Shown here: in pieces, positions 1-11,846 of the stretch
Layout: the number at the start of each line of letters is the position of its first letter
Position numbering within the stretch: position 1 is the first letter of the stretch
Source of the DNA: Eurosta solidaginis
Lineage: Eukaryota > Arthropoda > Insecta > Diptera > Tephritidae
Assembly (NCBI RefSeq): GCF_040869045.1
Contig: NC_090320.1
Span: forward strand, 237,832,978 to 237,896,977
Direction of reading: 5' to 3'
DNA: 64,000 bases
Program-made: the position numbers and the translations under genes
The notes under the pieces: generated by a model
Databases searched by the model: none
What the model saw: the letters and a program-made list of their open reading frames with translations, nothing else
Told to the model about the DNA's origin: nothing

Positions 1-543
1 GCATGCTTGCTCTATCCAGGCTTAGTCACTCGGATTGTCGGGGTTTTTGCTCCTTACGCCCTACCATAATACTTATATATAACAACATTATTTCATGCAC
101 TTAGTTGGTCGAGACCAAAGGTGGAACTACAACTACAGCAAAATAAATAACTTTTGCACTCAGCCTTTTTCATATATCTACGGACGGACAGACTTGTGTT
201 GCATAAAACTAAAATAAAACGGACCGACTAATGAATTATAATAATTACGATATTGCTGAATATCATCAATACCAAAATGACAGAAGCTCTATGCAGAGGG
301 AATACAAATGCATAAACAAATAAAAAAAAACAAAACAATATTTTGTCGAATGGTGGCTAAAGATGGTTTTTCGCCTCCTTGTCATTTCTCCTTCCCTACC
401 CTACCAATGCACTGAGAGTTAAATATGCTCTCCCGTACCCAACCAAAAAAAAAATAAACCAACAACTACATTTGAATCACGAGACTTACATGATCTCTCA
501 GACTTTATTCGTATTATATACTAACATCAACATTACTCATTCA
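1..543 (-). repeat. LTR of a gypsy-like element (left copy, cut by window edge)
   Basis: Positions 1-543 match 12639-13181 base for base apart from roughly 15-20 scattered differences, and both copies end ACTCATTCA. The full LTR is 610 bp in the right copy, so about 67 bp lie outside the window. It is in the same orientation as the right LTR and is the natural candidate for the 3' LTR of the minus-strand element at 7319-13181. The sequence to its right (544-630) is not a minus-strand polypurine tract, however, so it could instead be a solo LTR or belong to another copy. Confidence 0.85.
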
Positions 544-630
544 TAGAAAGCTGAGAAAAGAAAACTTTAGGTATATTACAATCATAACTTACGATACGAT
601 GTTTTCTCTTAAAAAAATTCTCTTGTTGTT
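544..630. other. Unassigned remnant between LTR and family A element
   Basis: This 87-bp stretch (AGAAAGCTGAGAAAAG and following) lies between the LTR edge and the first family A terminus. It has no ORF. If the left LTR is the true 3' LTR, this is the last piece of the retrotransposon's 3' end, but the expected polypurine tract on the minus strand is not seen. Confidence 0.4.
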
Positions 631-2548
631 TTTTTATACTCAGTTGAGCAGAGCTCACAGAGTATATTAAGTTTGATCTCGGAATCGAGATAGATATAGA
701 CTTCCATATATCAAAATAATCAGGATCGAAAAAAAATTTGATTGAGCCATGTCCGTCCGTCCGTCCGTTAACACGATAACTTGAGTAAATTTTGAGGTAT
801 CTTAATGAAATTTGGTATGTAGGTTCCTGAGCACTCATCTCAGATCGCTATTTAAAATGAACGATATCGGACTATAACCACGCCCACTTTTTCGATATCG
901 AAAATTTCGAAAAACAGAAAAAGTGCGATAATTCATTACAAAAGACAGATAAAGCGACGAAACTTGGTAGTTGAGTTGAACTTATGACGCAGAATAGAAA
1001 ATTAGTAAAATTTTGGACAATGGGCGTGGCACCGCCCACTTTTAAAAGAAGGTAATTTAAAAGTTTTGCAAGCTGTAATTTCGCAGTCGTTGAAGATATC
1101 ATAATGAAATTTGGCAGGAACGTTACTCCTATTACTGTATGTACGCTTAATAAAAATTAGCAAAATCAGAGAAGGACCACGCCCACTTTTAAAAAACAAA
1201 TTTTTTTAAAGTAAAATTTTAACAAAAAATTTAATATCTTTACAGTATATAAGTAAATTATGTCAACATTCAACTCCAGTAATGATGTGGTGCAACAAAA
1301 TATAAAAATAAAAGAAAATTTCAAAATTGGCGTGGCTCCGCCCTTTGTCATTTAATTTGTCTAGGATACTTTTAACGCCATAAGTCGAACAAAAATTAAC
1401 CAATCCTTCTGAAATTTGGTAGGGGCATAGATTTTATGACGTTAACTGTTTTCTGTGAAAATGGGCGGAATCGCTTGATGCCACGCCCAGTTTTTATACA
1501 CAGTCGTCCGTCTGTCCTTCCGCATGGCCGTTAACACGATAACTTGAGCAAAAATCGACATATCTTTAATGAACTTAGTTCACGTGCTTACTTGAACTCG
1601 CTTTATCTTGGTATGAAAAATGAACGAAATCCGACTATGACCACGCCCACTTTTTCGATATCGAAAATTACGAAAAATGAAAAAAATGCCATAATTCTAT
1701 ACCAAATACGAAAAAAGGGATGAAACATGGTAAGGTAATTGGATTGTTTTATTGACGCGAAATATAACTTTAGAAAAAACTTTATAAAATGGTTGTGACA
1801 CCTACCATATTAAGTAGAAGAAAATGAAAAAGTTCTGCAGGGCGAAATAAAAAACCCTCAAAATCTTGGCAGGTATTACATATATAAATAAATTAGCGGT
1901 ATCCAACAGATAATGTTCTGGGTCACCCTGGTCCACATTTTGGTCGATATCTGGAAAACGCCTACACATATACAACTACCACCACTCCCTTTTAAAACTC
2001 TCATTAACACCTTTCATTTGATACCCATATCGTACAAACGCATTCTAGAGTCACCCCTGGTCCACCCTTATTGCGATATCTTGAAAAGACGACCACCTAT
2101 ACAACAACAACCACTCCCTTTTAAAACCCTCATTAATACCTTTAATTTGATACCTATATCGCACAAACAAAGTCTAGAGTCACCTCTGGTCCACCCTTAT
2201 TGCGATACCTCGAAAAGGCGTCCACCTATAGAACGAAGGCCCACTCCCTTTTAAAATACTCATTAACTCCATTCGTTTGATACCCATATCGTACAAACGA
2301 ATTCTAAAGTCACCCCTGGCCCACCTTTATGGCTATATCTCGAAACGGCCTCCACCTATAGAACTATGGCCCACTCCCTCATAAAATACTTTTAATGCCT
2401 TTCATTTGATACACATGTCATATGAACACATTCCAGGGTTTCCCTCGGTTCATTTTCCTACATGATTATTTTCCCTTATGTTGTCACCATAGCTCTCAAC
2501 TGAGTATGTAATGTTCGGTTACACTCGAACTTAACCTTCCTTACTTGT
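631..2548 (-). mobile_element. Family A1 non-autonomous element, copy 1
   Basis: It starts on the plus strand with TTTTTATACTCAGTTGAG and the hairpin-forming GAGC/GCTC segment. It ends with CTCAACTGAGTAT, a 5' hairpin GTTCGG-TTACAC-TCGAAC and CCTTCCTTACTTG. The inside holds a CCGT microsatellite, two copies of the module CCACGCCCACTTTTTCGATATCG and about 3.5 units of the 130-bp tandem repeat. The small ORFs inside (for example in the array) are by-products of the repeat. It abuts copy 2 tail-to-head. Confidence 0.85.
1975..2440. repeat. Short 130-bp tandem array in A1 copy 1
   Basis: About 3.5 degenerate units sharing the phrases CACCTTTCATTTGATACCC, ATTCTAGAGTCACCCCTGG and CTATATCTCGAAA. 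The same unit is present about 17 times in the neighbouring copy, so array length varies between copies of one family. Confidence 0.85.
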
Positions 2549-2550
2549 TG

Positions 2551-5500
2551 TTTTTATACTCAGTTGAGCAGAGCTCACAGAGTATATTAAGTTTGATTGC
2601 ATAACGGTTGGTTGTACAGGTATAAAGGAATCGAGATATATATAGACTTCCATATATCAAAATCATCAGGATCGAAAAAAAATTTGATTGAGCCATGTCC
2701 GTCCGTCCGCCCGTTAACACGATAACTTGAGTAAATTTTGAGGTATCTTGATGAAATTTGGTATGTAGGTTCCTGAGCACTCATCTCAGATCGCTATTTA
2801 AAATGAACGATATCGGACTATAACCACGCCCACTTTTTCGATATCGAAAATTTCGAAAAACCGAAAAAGTGCAATAATTCATTACCAAAGACAGATAAAG
2901 CGATGAAATTTGGTAGGCGAGTTGAACTTATGACGCAGAATAGAAAATTAGTAAAATTTTGGACAATTGGCGTGGAACCGCCCACATTTAAAAGAAGGTA
3001 ATTTAAAAGTTTTGCAAGCTGTAATTTGGCAGTCGTTGAAGATATCATGATGAAATTTCGCAGGAACGTTACTCCTATTACTATATGTACGCTTAATAAA
3101 AATTAGCAAAATCGGAGAAGGACCACGCCCACTTTTAAAAAAAATATTTTTAAAGTAAAATTTTAACAAAAAATTTAATATCTTTACAGTATATAAGAAA
3201 TTATGTCAACATTCAACTCAAGTATTGATATGGTGCAACAAAATACAAAAATAAAAGAAAATTTCAAAATGGGCGTGGCTCCGCCCTTTTTCATTTAATT
3301 TGTCTAGGATACTTTTAATGCCATAAGTCGAACAAAAATTTAGCAATCCTTTTGAAATTTGGTAGGGGCATAGATTTTATGACGCTAACTGTTTTCTGTG
3401 AAAATGGGCGAAATCGGTTGAAGCCAGTTTTTATACACAGTCGTCCGTCTGTCCTTCCGCTTGGCCGTTAACACGATAACTACAGCAAAAATCGACATAT
3501 CTTTACTGAAGCTAGTTCACGTACTTATCTGAACGCACTTTATCTTGGTATAAAAAATGAACGAAATCCGACTATGACCACGCCCACTTTTTCGATATCG
3601 AAAATTACGAAAAATTAAAAAAAAGCCATAATTCTATACCAAATACGAAAAAAGGGACGAAACATGGTAATTGGATTGGTTTGTTGACACGAAATATAAC
3701 TTTGGGAAAAACTTTGTAAAATGGTTGTGACACCTACCATATTAAGTAGAAGAAAATGAAAAAGTTCTGCAGGGCGAAATAAAAAACCCTTGAAATCTTT
3801 GCAGGTATTACATATATAAATAAATTAGCGGTATCCAACAGATGATGTTCTGGGTCACCCTGGTCCACATTTTGGTCGATATCTGGTAAACGCCTTCACA
3901 TATACAACTACCACTACTCCCTTTTAAAACTCTCATTAATACCTTTAATTTGATACCAATATCGTACAAACAAATTCTAGAGTCACCCCTGGTCCAAATT
4001 TATGGCGATATCTCGCAAAGGCGTCCACCTATTGAACTAAGCCCCACGCCCTTTTAAAATACTTATTAACACCTTTCATTTGATACCCGTATCGTACAAA
4101 CATATTCTAGAGTCACCCCTAGTCCACCTTTATGGCGATATCTCGAAAAGGCGACCACCTATAGAACGAAGGCCCACCCTCTTTTAAAAGTACTCATTAA
4201 CACCTTTCATTTGATACCAATATCATACAAACCAAGTCTAGAGTCACCCCTGGTCCACCTTTATTGCGATACCTCGAAAAGGCGTCCACCTATAGAACTA
4301 AGGCCCACTCCCTTTTAAAATACTCATTAACACCTTTCGTTTGATACCCATAGTGTACAAACGTATTCTAGAGTCACCTCTGGTCCACCCTTATGGCGAT
4401 ATCTCGAAAAGGCGACCACCTATACAACTACCACCACTCCCTTTTAAAACACTCATTAATACCTTTAATTTGATACCCATATCGTACAAACAAATTCTAG
4501 GGTCACCCCTGGTCCACCTTTATGGAGATATCTCGAAACGGCGTTCACCTATGGAACTAAGGATTACTCCCTTTTAAAATACTCATTAACACCTTTCATT
4601 TGATACCCATATCGTACAAACCAAATCTAGAGTCATCCCTGGTCCACCTTTATGGCGATATTTCGGAATGGCATCCACCTATAGAACTAAGGCCCACTCC
4701 CTTTTAAAATACTTATTATCACCTTTCGATTGATATCCATATTGTATAAACGAATTCTATAGTCACCCCTGGTCCACCTTTATGGCGATATCTCGAAAAA
4801 GCGACCACCTATACAACTACCACCACTCCCTTTTAAAACCCTCATTAATACCTTTAATTTGATACCCATATCGTACAAACAAATTCTAGGGTCACTCCTG
4901 GTCCACCTTTATGGCGATATTTCGAAACGACGTCCACCTATGGAACTAAGGATCACTCCCTTTTAAAATACTCATTAGCACCTTTTTTTTTGATACCCAT
5001 ATTGTACAAACAAATTCTAGGGTCACCCCTGATCCACCTTTATGGAGATATCTCGAAACGGCGTCCACCTATGGAACTAAGGATCACTCCCTTTTAAAAT
5101 ACTCATTAGCACCTTTTTTTTTGATACCCATATTGTACAAACAAATTCTAGGGTCACCCCTGATCCACCTTTTTGGAGATATCTCGAAACGGCGTCCACC
5201 TATGGAACTAAGGATTACTCCCTTTTAAAATACTCATTAACACCTTTCATTTGATACCCATATCGTACAATCAAATTCTAGAGTCACCCCTGGTTCACCT
5301 TTATGGCGATATCTCGAAAAGACGTCCACCTATAGAACTAAGGCCCACACCCTTTTAAAATTCTCATTAACACCTTTCATTTGATACCCATATCGTACAC
5401 AAAACTTCTAGAGTCACCCCTGGCCCACCTTTATGGCGATATCTCGAAAAGGCATCCACCTATAGAACTAAGGCCCACCCTCTTTTAAAAGTACTCATTA

Positions 5501-6305
5501 ACACCTTTCATTTGATACCAATATCATACAAACCAAGTCTAGAGTCACCCCTGGTCCACCTTTATGGCGATATCTCGAAAAGGCGACCACCTATAGAACG
5601 AAGGCCCACCCTCTTTTAAAAGTACTCATTAACACCTTTCATTTGATACCAATATCATACAAACCAAGTCTAGAGTCACCCCTGGTCCACCTTTATTGCG
5701 ATACCTCGAAAAGGCGTCCACCTATAGAACTAAGGCCCACTCCCTTTTAAAATACTCATTAACACCTTTCGTTTGATACCCATATTGTACAAACAAATTC
5801 TAGGGTCACTCCTGGTCCACCTTTATGGCGATATTTCGAAACGACGTCCACCTATGGTACTAAGGATCACTCCCTTTTAAAATACTCATTAGCACCTTTT
5901 TTTTGATACCCATATTGTACAAACAAATTCTAGGGTCACCCCTGATCCACCTTTATGGAGATATCTCGAAACGGCGTCCACCTATGGAACTAAGGATCAC
6001 TCCCTTTTAAAATACTCATTAGCACCTTTTTTTTTGATACCGATATTGTACAAACAAATTCTAGAGTCAACCCTAATCCACCTTTATGGCGATATCCCTA
6101 ATTGGCATCCACCTGTAGAACTATGGCCCACTCCCTCATAAAATACTCTTTAATGCCTTTCACTTGATACACATGTCATATAAACACATTCCAGGGTTTC
6201 CCTCGGTTCATTTTCCTACATGGTTATTTTCCCTTATGTTGTCACCATAGCTCTCAACTGATTATGTAATGTTCGGTTGCACCCGAACTTAACCTTCCTT
6301 ACTTA
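2551..6305 (-). mobile_element. Family A1 non-autonomous element, copy 2
   Basis: Full-length copy with the TTTTTATACTCAGTTGAGC terminus at the left and GTTCGGTTGCACCCGAAC then CCTTCCTTACTTA at the right. The non-array part is nearly identical to copy 1 (631-2548), including the CCGTCCGTCC microsatellite and the CCACGCCCAC modules. The difference in length comes almost entirely from the tandem array. No protein-coding capacity is seen; the 113- and 78-residue ORFs in the arrays are repeat translations. Confidence 0.87.
3925..6195. repeat. 130-bp tandem array, about 17 units
   Basis: The period is directly measurable: CTCATTAA-type starts fall at 4323, 4453 and 4583, exactly 130 bp apart. Each unit contains CACCTTTCATTTGATACCC, a GTACAAACAAATTCTAG block, CACCCCTGGTCCACCTTTAT and GGCGATATCTCGAAA. 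Groups of neighbouring units share private variants (for example the CTTTTTTTTTGATACC type near 4985, 5115, 5895 and 6027), a sign of recent unequal exchange or gene conversion. Confidence 0.92.
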
Positions 6306-7318
6306 TTACATAATAAAATTTTGTTTTACATGAATGCAAATTTCCTTAAACTGAATTCATAGGGGGGCCAAAGAGTGCATATAAGTAACTTCAAAGAGCA
6401 AATTCATTTAGTTTTTTTTATTTTTTTTTTTTTGAGTTCAACTTGATAGTTCATGTGTATGATACTTAAATAAATAAATATTGATTAAGAATTTTAACTT
6501 ACATTTTGATGAGCTCCTCCATCGATGTTTGCGCAAACAGCAACCAGGTATAGCTTTACATGTTTTTTTGTTTTTTTTTTTTTCTTATTTAATGTAAAGG
6601 TTTTTTTTTTTTGTTTTGTATGACTATCTATTAACTTTAAAATACGTATGATTGCTCAAATTTTTGGTGCTCGCTCTATATAACTTTATTTAGATGTTTT
6701 TTTCTCCTTTTTTCTCTTTCTTTCAATAAAATTCATTTATGATTTAAAACTAAAACGAATTATCGATGTAAACGATATTTAATAGAATGTTAATGAAATT
6801 CTAAAACAACTTTTAAACCTTTACGTATTTAAAGTTGGAACATTCCATATGGCAAAATTTAGAGTTTCTCGAACATGTTGAAACCTAGTTTTAATAGTAG
6901 CACTAAAATCAACTAAATTTCTTACTGTATGTTTCTGATATATTTATTCGTATTATATTATATATTGATTATTCCTTTCCAGATTTTAAAAATTATATAT
7001 TTGATAGTGAGCCTAGCTCCAAAAAAATACTTGTGCTCCCAGCGTATACTCAATCGAAAAAAAGAGGAAATTCACTCGACGTAGTTTGACAGCTTCATAA
7101 CCACTCTCTCGCCCATTTTCTTCAGCCAATGTTGGGTAGTGGTGACAATATATTCTTATAGATATAAAAAAATTCTAAGCTATGTGACAGACTACAACCG
7201 TAATTAGCTTCAGGCTTTATAAACAAGGGGAAATAAAAGGATTACCCATAACAGTGCATACTATATTTTCAAGTACACCTATCAGTTTTCAAAACTGAAT
7301 AATGGCGTAGAAAAAAAT
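6306..7318. other. Non-coding AT-rich tail downstream of the minus-strand pol
   Basis: No ORF of note. It is AT-rich with long T runs. If the minus-strand gypsy element is intact in layout, this is its 3' non-coding region. A minus-strand purine run at about 6696-6724 could be a polypurine tract, but no LTR edge follows it. No env-like ORF is visible. Confidence 0.5.
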
Positions 7319-7936
7319 TTATATCTTTTGGATATCTTTAGCGTGGTATGTTCCCAAGAGTTTTCCGTTCATATCTTCCAGTATGGAACACGATTTCCCA
7401 ACTTTGTCTCGAATTCGTGCTTTAGCAAACGTTTTAGCCAATTTGCTACTGTACTGTTTTGCCGCATCACTTAGCGTAAAATTTCTCCTTAAAACCTCTT
7501 TTCCAATTTGATAGCTAACAGGTCTCGATCGCAAGTTATATCGTCGTGAGCTTTCTTCGTAGGCTTTTTGAATATTTTTCCGAACAGAATCTCTTACCTT
7601 TTCCACTATATCCTGTCGGTTGTGGGGACTCTCCACTCGCCCATCTCTTACCATTCCCAAATTACGAAGAAGCTTATAATCTTGACTATGTAACAGCATG
7701 TGCTGACCAAATATAGCAAAATAAGGTGTCTGCTTCATAGTTTGGTGAAAAAAATTCCTAACGGTGCTCAAGTGCACCTCCCATTCCCTCTGATCGGTCT
7801 TTATATAGGCGCGTAGGGCCGCATTAATAGATCCGTTTAATTTCGGACGAATATAGGGCTGTGTATATTTGTTTGACCCCAAATTTCTCCAGGAACCTTT
7901 CGAAATCACGAGATTTAAATTGACTGCCGTTGTCAT
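7319..7936 (-). pseudogene. pol: Gypsy integrase, C-terminal half (decayed)
   Basis: The 205-residue frame carries the end of a retroviral-type integrase. A stretch resembling the third catalytic block (PKLNGSINAALRAYI) is followed by the conserved helix region (WEVHLSTVRNFFHQTMKQTPYFAIFG). In related elements the catalytic Glu lies in this block; here the ERV-like triplet is replaced by I, so the Glu appears to be deleted. The first residues are out of frame with the upstream integrase piece, showing a frameshift near 7937-7947. The frame closes at 7319 after DIQKI. An inactive remnant. Confidence 0.85.
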
Positions 7937-7947
7937 TTACAAAAAAT

Positions 7948-8547
7948 TCAGGTACGCCAAAAGGTATCAAAAACATGCTGTTTTAAAAAGTTATCTGTTG
8001 GAGAAATTGTGAATTTATTCAATGGACATAAAAATGTAAATTTTGACATTTGGTCAAGTACAATTAATATGCCGATGTGACCTTGTTTTGATCGTGGAAA
8101 CGGTCCAATGAGATCAATATAAAGTCTCTGGAAAATTCTTTCGGTAGGAGTGAGATTGCCCATGGGAGGTGTTAAAACTTTTGTCGAGTGTTTGGTCGTT
8201 TTGCAAGTTTCACATCGTGATACGTATTCTACAACTGAGCCATAAAGGCCAGGCCAGTAAAAATATCTTCGTACTCTTTCAGCGGGTTTGGTAATTCCAC
8301 CATGGGCAGCTGTATCAGCGTCATGGCAATTACCTATAACTTGGCTTCTCAATGCTTTTGGAACCAAAAGCTTCCATGCTGACTCCTCTTGCTCTTCGTT
8401 ACCGCTATAGAATTCCGTACGATGATAAATATAATTTCCGGATATGCTAAAATCTGGAAGTGATTCGCCCTCGTGAGAAAGTTTTTCTCTTAGATCCCCG
8501 TACTCCACGCTATCAAATTCTGGCGAAAGCAGGTCTATATGAGGCAC
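7948..8547 (-). pseudogene. pol: Gypsy integrase, zinc-binding and first catalytic part
   Basis: The 199-residue frame has the integrase H2C2 zinc domain (HDADTAAHGG followed by CETCKTTKHS) and the first catalytic Asp in the motif YIDLIGPFPRSKQG, then the beta-strand LIVLDQMSKF. It sits directly downstream of RNase H on the minus strand, the gypsy order RT-RNaseH-IN. It breaks off before the second catalytic Asp, where a frameshift leads into the next piece. Confidence 0.88.
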
Positions 8548-8558
8548 ATTCTCGTAAG

Positions 8559-9061
8559 TTACTTTTCCTCATTACTGTTATCAACGCATGAAAGAGCGTC
8601 TGGTACCACATTATCTGATTCCTTTCTATGCTCGATAGTAAACGTAAACACCTGCAGCTTCAATGCCCAGCACGCTAAACGACCACTTATATTTGTTTGT
8701 CGCATCAGCCACTGTAGGCTTGCATGGTCCGTTATAATTCTAAACTCCTGTCCTTCAATATAAGGTCCAAACTTTTTCACAGCTAACACTGCTGCAAAGC
8801 ACTCTTGCTCGGTTACGGAGTAGTTCCGCTATGTTTGTTAAGTTTTTGGCTCATGTACGCAATCGGAATCTCATCTCCGTTTTCATTTTCTTGAGCAAGC
8901 ACCGCACCTACTCCGCTCTGGCTCGCATCACATTGCACAATGAAAGGCCTACTAAAATCTGGGTTAGCTAAGATAGGAGCTGATGTTAAACGCTGCTTCA
9001 GCAAATCAAAGGCGTTTTGTGTATCCTCATTCCATTCAAACGTATGCCCTTTCTTTAGCAA
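8559..9061 (-). pseudogene. pol: Gypsy RNase H region (two frame pieces)
   Basis: Two overlapping-frame pieces. At 8813-9061 there is the connection/RNase H start (FEWNEDTQNAFDLLKQRL, then PFIVQCDASQSGVGAVL with the catalytic Asp). At 8559-8789 there is FGPYIEGQEFRIITDHASLQWL with the later catalytic Asp and SNVVPDALS-like end. A frameshift separates them around 8790-8812. The order and motifs are those of Ty3/gypsy RNase H. Confidence 0.88.
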
Positions 9062-9108
9062 ATCAGATAAAGGGTTTGTAATGCAAAATTTGCTATAAAA
9101 CGCCTATA

Positions 9109-10041
9109 TCATCCCGCCATTCCTAAAAATCTCCGTAGTTGCTTGACATTTTTGGGAGGTGGATATTCACTGATCGCAGAAACCTTATCTGGATCTGTTT
9201 GAAGGTTGCCGTAACCAACAACATATCCAAGATATCGAACTTGTTTTAAGCAAAATTTACTTTTTGCGATATTGATAGTAAGTTCAGCTTTCTGTATCAG
9301 CAACGCTACTTCTTGTAAGAGGTTAATGTGGGGTCAAAGTCCTCGGAAACCAGGAGGAGGTCATCTAAGTAAACGAAGATGCGTTCTTTGAGATGGTAGG
9401 GAATAGCCTTATCCATTAACCGGCACATAGTTTGAGGAGCATTACATAAGCCGAAGGGCATTACTTTAAACTGATACAGAAGCTTATTTGGTATAGTAAA
9501 TGCCGTTTTCTCGCGAGAGGTCATTTCCAGTGGGATCTGCCAGAAGGCGTCCTTCAAATCCAAACTCGAAATGAACTCTGCGCGTGGTAATCTGCTCAAT
9601 ATGCCCTCAATGTGCGGTAATGGATAGGCATCCCTCACCGTCAAAGAGTTAACTTTGCGACTGTCTAGACATAATCGTACTTTACCTGGCTTCCTAACCA
9701 ACACAACAGGGGAAGACCAGGAACTATTCGACTCCTCTATAACTCCTAAGGAAATGATGCGGTCAATTTCTTCGCCCATCAGCTTTTCTACAGCTGGCGA
9801 TATAGGATAATGACGTTGTTTGATCGGTTTAGAGTCACCTATCTATCAAGTGTTAAACGAGCTTTGTTTTGCCTAAGCCTTTTTCTTCGAATGAAGGAAA
9901 GCACCGAACAGTTGCATTAAGCTTCTCCTTTTGAAGAGTTGATAATAAGTGTACATTTTTTTCATCTTCATGAAGGTTGATTTCCTTAAGTATATCGGGT
10001 GCAATTTGAAATTTCTTCCAGAAATTTACCCCTAAATACAC
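9109..10041 (-). pseudogene. pol: Gypsy reverse transcriptase (three frame pieces)
   Basis: 9853-10041 holds the N-terminal LGVNFWKKFQIAPDI region. 9306-9779 holds the RT core: PVVLVRKPGKVRLCLDSRK, the LDLKDAFWQIPL block, FKVMPFGLCNAPQT and the active site FVYLDDLLL. 9109-9303 is the thumb, with VRYLGYVVG and LRRFLGMAG. Frame changes at about 9304 and 9780-9852 disrupt it. The YLDD core is intact in sequence, so the element was once active. Confidence 0.93.
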
Positions 10042-10072
10042 ATCTTGACTAAGACTGGGTACGATGTAAAAG

Positions 10073-10500
10073 TCAATTGGATAAGATTTGTCTTGGTACT
10101 GAACATATAGAGTTGCTATACCTATTACTGTTTGTTACTGTTTGTTTAGTGCCATCTGCTGTGCATTGGTTTGAGTCGAGTTTTTTCATCTTTAGTTTTC
10201 TTTCCATAACCTCCGATGCCCATTTTGAGCCTAGACAACTAATTGAGGCACCTGAGTCAAGCAAACCTAAAAGAATTTTGCCTAAAATTTTTACGGTGGC
10301 ATATGGTCGGATGTCACCTAGTTTACATATAGTTGTAGCAGACAAACGTACATTTTTCTCCTTTACGTTGGACCAATAGTCCCTAGCTCTTGTTGTCGAA
10401 CGTAGTTTTGAGAATATCTGCGCCGCTTAGCTGCGTACTCTTGCAACAGCACGTGCAAAGGACGAATCGGATATTTTGGCAAATCTGGTGAATCCATCCT
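10073..10500 (-). pseudogene. pol: Gypsy aspartic protease
   Basis: The frame at 10073-10345 contains the retropepsin active site in the context LLGLLDSGASISCLG. A linker (PIRPLHVLLQEYAAKRRRY and neighbours) is readable upstream to about 10500 in another frame. It lies between the gag zinc knuckles and RT, the standard gypsy order. The frame closes at 10073 before the RT piece begins at 10041, so it is disrupted. Confidence 0.85.
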
Positions 10501-10599
10501 GTTGGTCCTAGTCAAAATTTGTAATGGACTTGTTATTTTGATGTTGGGTTGGGTTGTCTGCCGGTGTTGTTGAAGACACCCCTCTGCCTGTTTTCCGAA

Positions 10600-10742
10600 C
10601 CATTGCAATTGGGGCAATTCGGTAAAAAGAACGCGAGTAACCCACAACCATAGCAAAACACACGACGAGGTTTCACACATTGTTTATAGTTGTGTCCAGT
10701 TTCGTCACAATTCCAGCATTTCTTTTCTATGGCATCTATTCC
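10600..10742 (-). pseudogene. gag: Gag zinc knuckles
   Basis: Translation on the minus strand from 10739 gives a CCHC knuckle CWNCDETGHNYKQC (C-X2-C-X4-H-X4-C). A second, altered knuckle follows, beginning FCYGCGLL and ending NCPNC, that lacks the His spacing. The reading frame is offset by two bases from the gag body at 10769-11635, so a single-base indel near 10770 separates them. Confidence 0.8.
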
Positions 10743-10768
10743 AAAGGCGTCCTCAGACTCCGTAGTTA

Positions 10769-11635
10769 CTATACAGTCTGTCTGGTGTTCGTTTCCGCTA
10801 ACTGTCGCTTTTGTGGCATAACTGGTCTAGGTAAGGTAGTTTTTACGGTTTCAAAAAAGTTTTCCCGATGCCTACAAGCTCTTCTAAGAGCAGAAATAGA
10901 AGATATATCCAAATGAAGTAATTCCAGTCGAATATCTGGAAGTATATTGCGAATAAGTGTTTCGACTAACTCCTGCTCAGACATAGGTGATCGGAGGCTA
11001 TCACACAATGTCAAGACAGCTTCAAACAATTGCTCAAATGTTTCTCCGTGTTTCTGTTTTCTGTTACGGATTCTTTCGTTGAGGTCATAATCTGTGCGCA
11101 CGTCTTTAAAATTGCTTTTCAAGGCATCGCACAAATTGAACCAATCAAGCACTCGAACTGAGTGGTGGTATCTCCAATACCAGTTCTTCGCTATTCCTTC
11201 GAACAGAATGTGCGCATTCTGGCAAAGTGCACTAAAGTTCCCCCGCAAAGACGATATTGTCAATGCATTTACCCTATAAATAAATTCATCAACTGAAACG
11301 TTGTCTATCGATCCATCGAAAGTCAGCTTCCAGTTGACAATTATTTTTGAAATTGCTTCTTGGGATAAGCAACGTACATTTCCCGTAGTATTGGGATCAG
11401 GATTGATGTTGTTGTTGGGTGTGTTAATATTTCTGACTATGCCTTGGTTGCGTACGGCCTGAGCAGCCGGAACCTGTCTGTCACTAATATCATGTAAGTC
11501 TGGTAATATCGGTTGCACATTTCTATTTGGTCTACTACTGCGTTCGTTCTGTTGACTCGCTATGGTAAGGTTTTGGAAATGTGACGCAAGTGATTGGGAT
11601 ACAACTTGGCTAACTACATATGTCTGTAATTTCAC
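10769..11635 (-). pseudogene. gag: Gag body (retrotransposon gag domain)
   Basis: This 288-residue frame contains a typical retrotrans_gag helical domain. Readable blocks include LTFDGSIDNVSVDEFIYRV, AKNWYWRYHH and RIRNRKQKHGETFEQLFEAV, followed by LIRNILPDIRLELLHLDIS. The frame opens at a GTG (11635), which is unlikely to be a true start. Upstream sequence (about 11630-11845) continues as Gln/Asn-rich linker in another frame, and downstream the zinc knuckles are out of frame. The original gag was therefore longer and is now broken. Confidence 0.88.
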
Positions 11636-11846
11636 GCGTCATATTTAGTCGATGTTGCTGCGTTGTATCTTCAACTATTTGTTGAATTCTCTGTATATCA
11701 AAATTTTGTTCGCGGTGTTATTGGCCAGTATTGGAATTGGAGTTCCTCGGAACTACACCTTGAGCATCTTGAAATTCTGCATTGTCAGTACCGGAAGCTA
11801 AATCCTGTTCATTAAAACTTCTTAACGATTGGGTATCAATTATTCC

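Noticed and set aside
1913..2254. 113-residue ORF rich in Pro/Leu
   Set aside because: Periodic translation of the 130-bp tandem array; the same peptide phrases recur at 4341, 39409 and 40729.
3925..6195. Could the regular array be a CRISPR?
   Set aside because: Units are contiguous 130-bp near-copies without unique spacers, and the genome is eukaryotic.
6696..6724. Minus-strand purine run as the gypsy polypurine tract
   Set aside because: No LTR edge (ACTCATTCA) follows it to the left, so it cannot be confirmed.
10077..10916. Plus-strand ORFs opposite the gypsy gag/protease
   Set aside because: The minus strand has clear protease, zinc knuckle and gag motifs; the plus frames are shadows.
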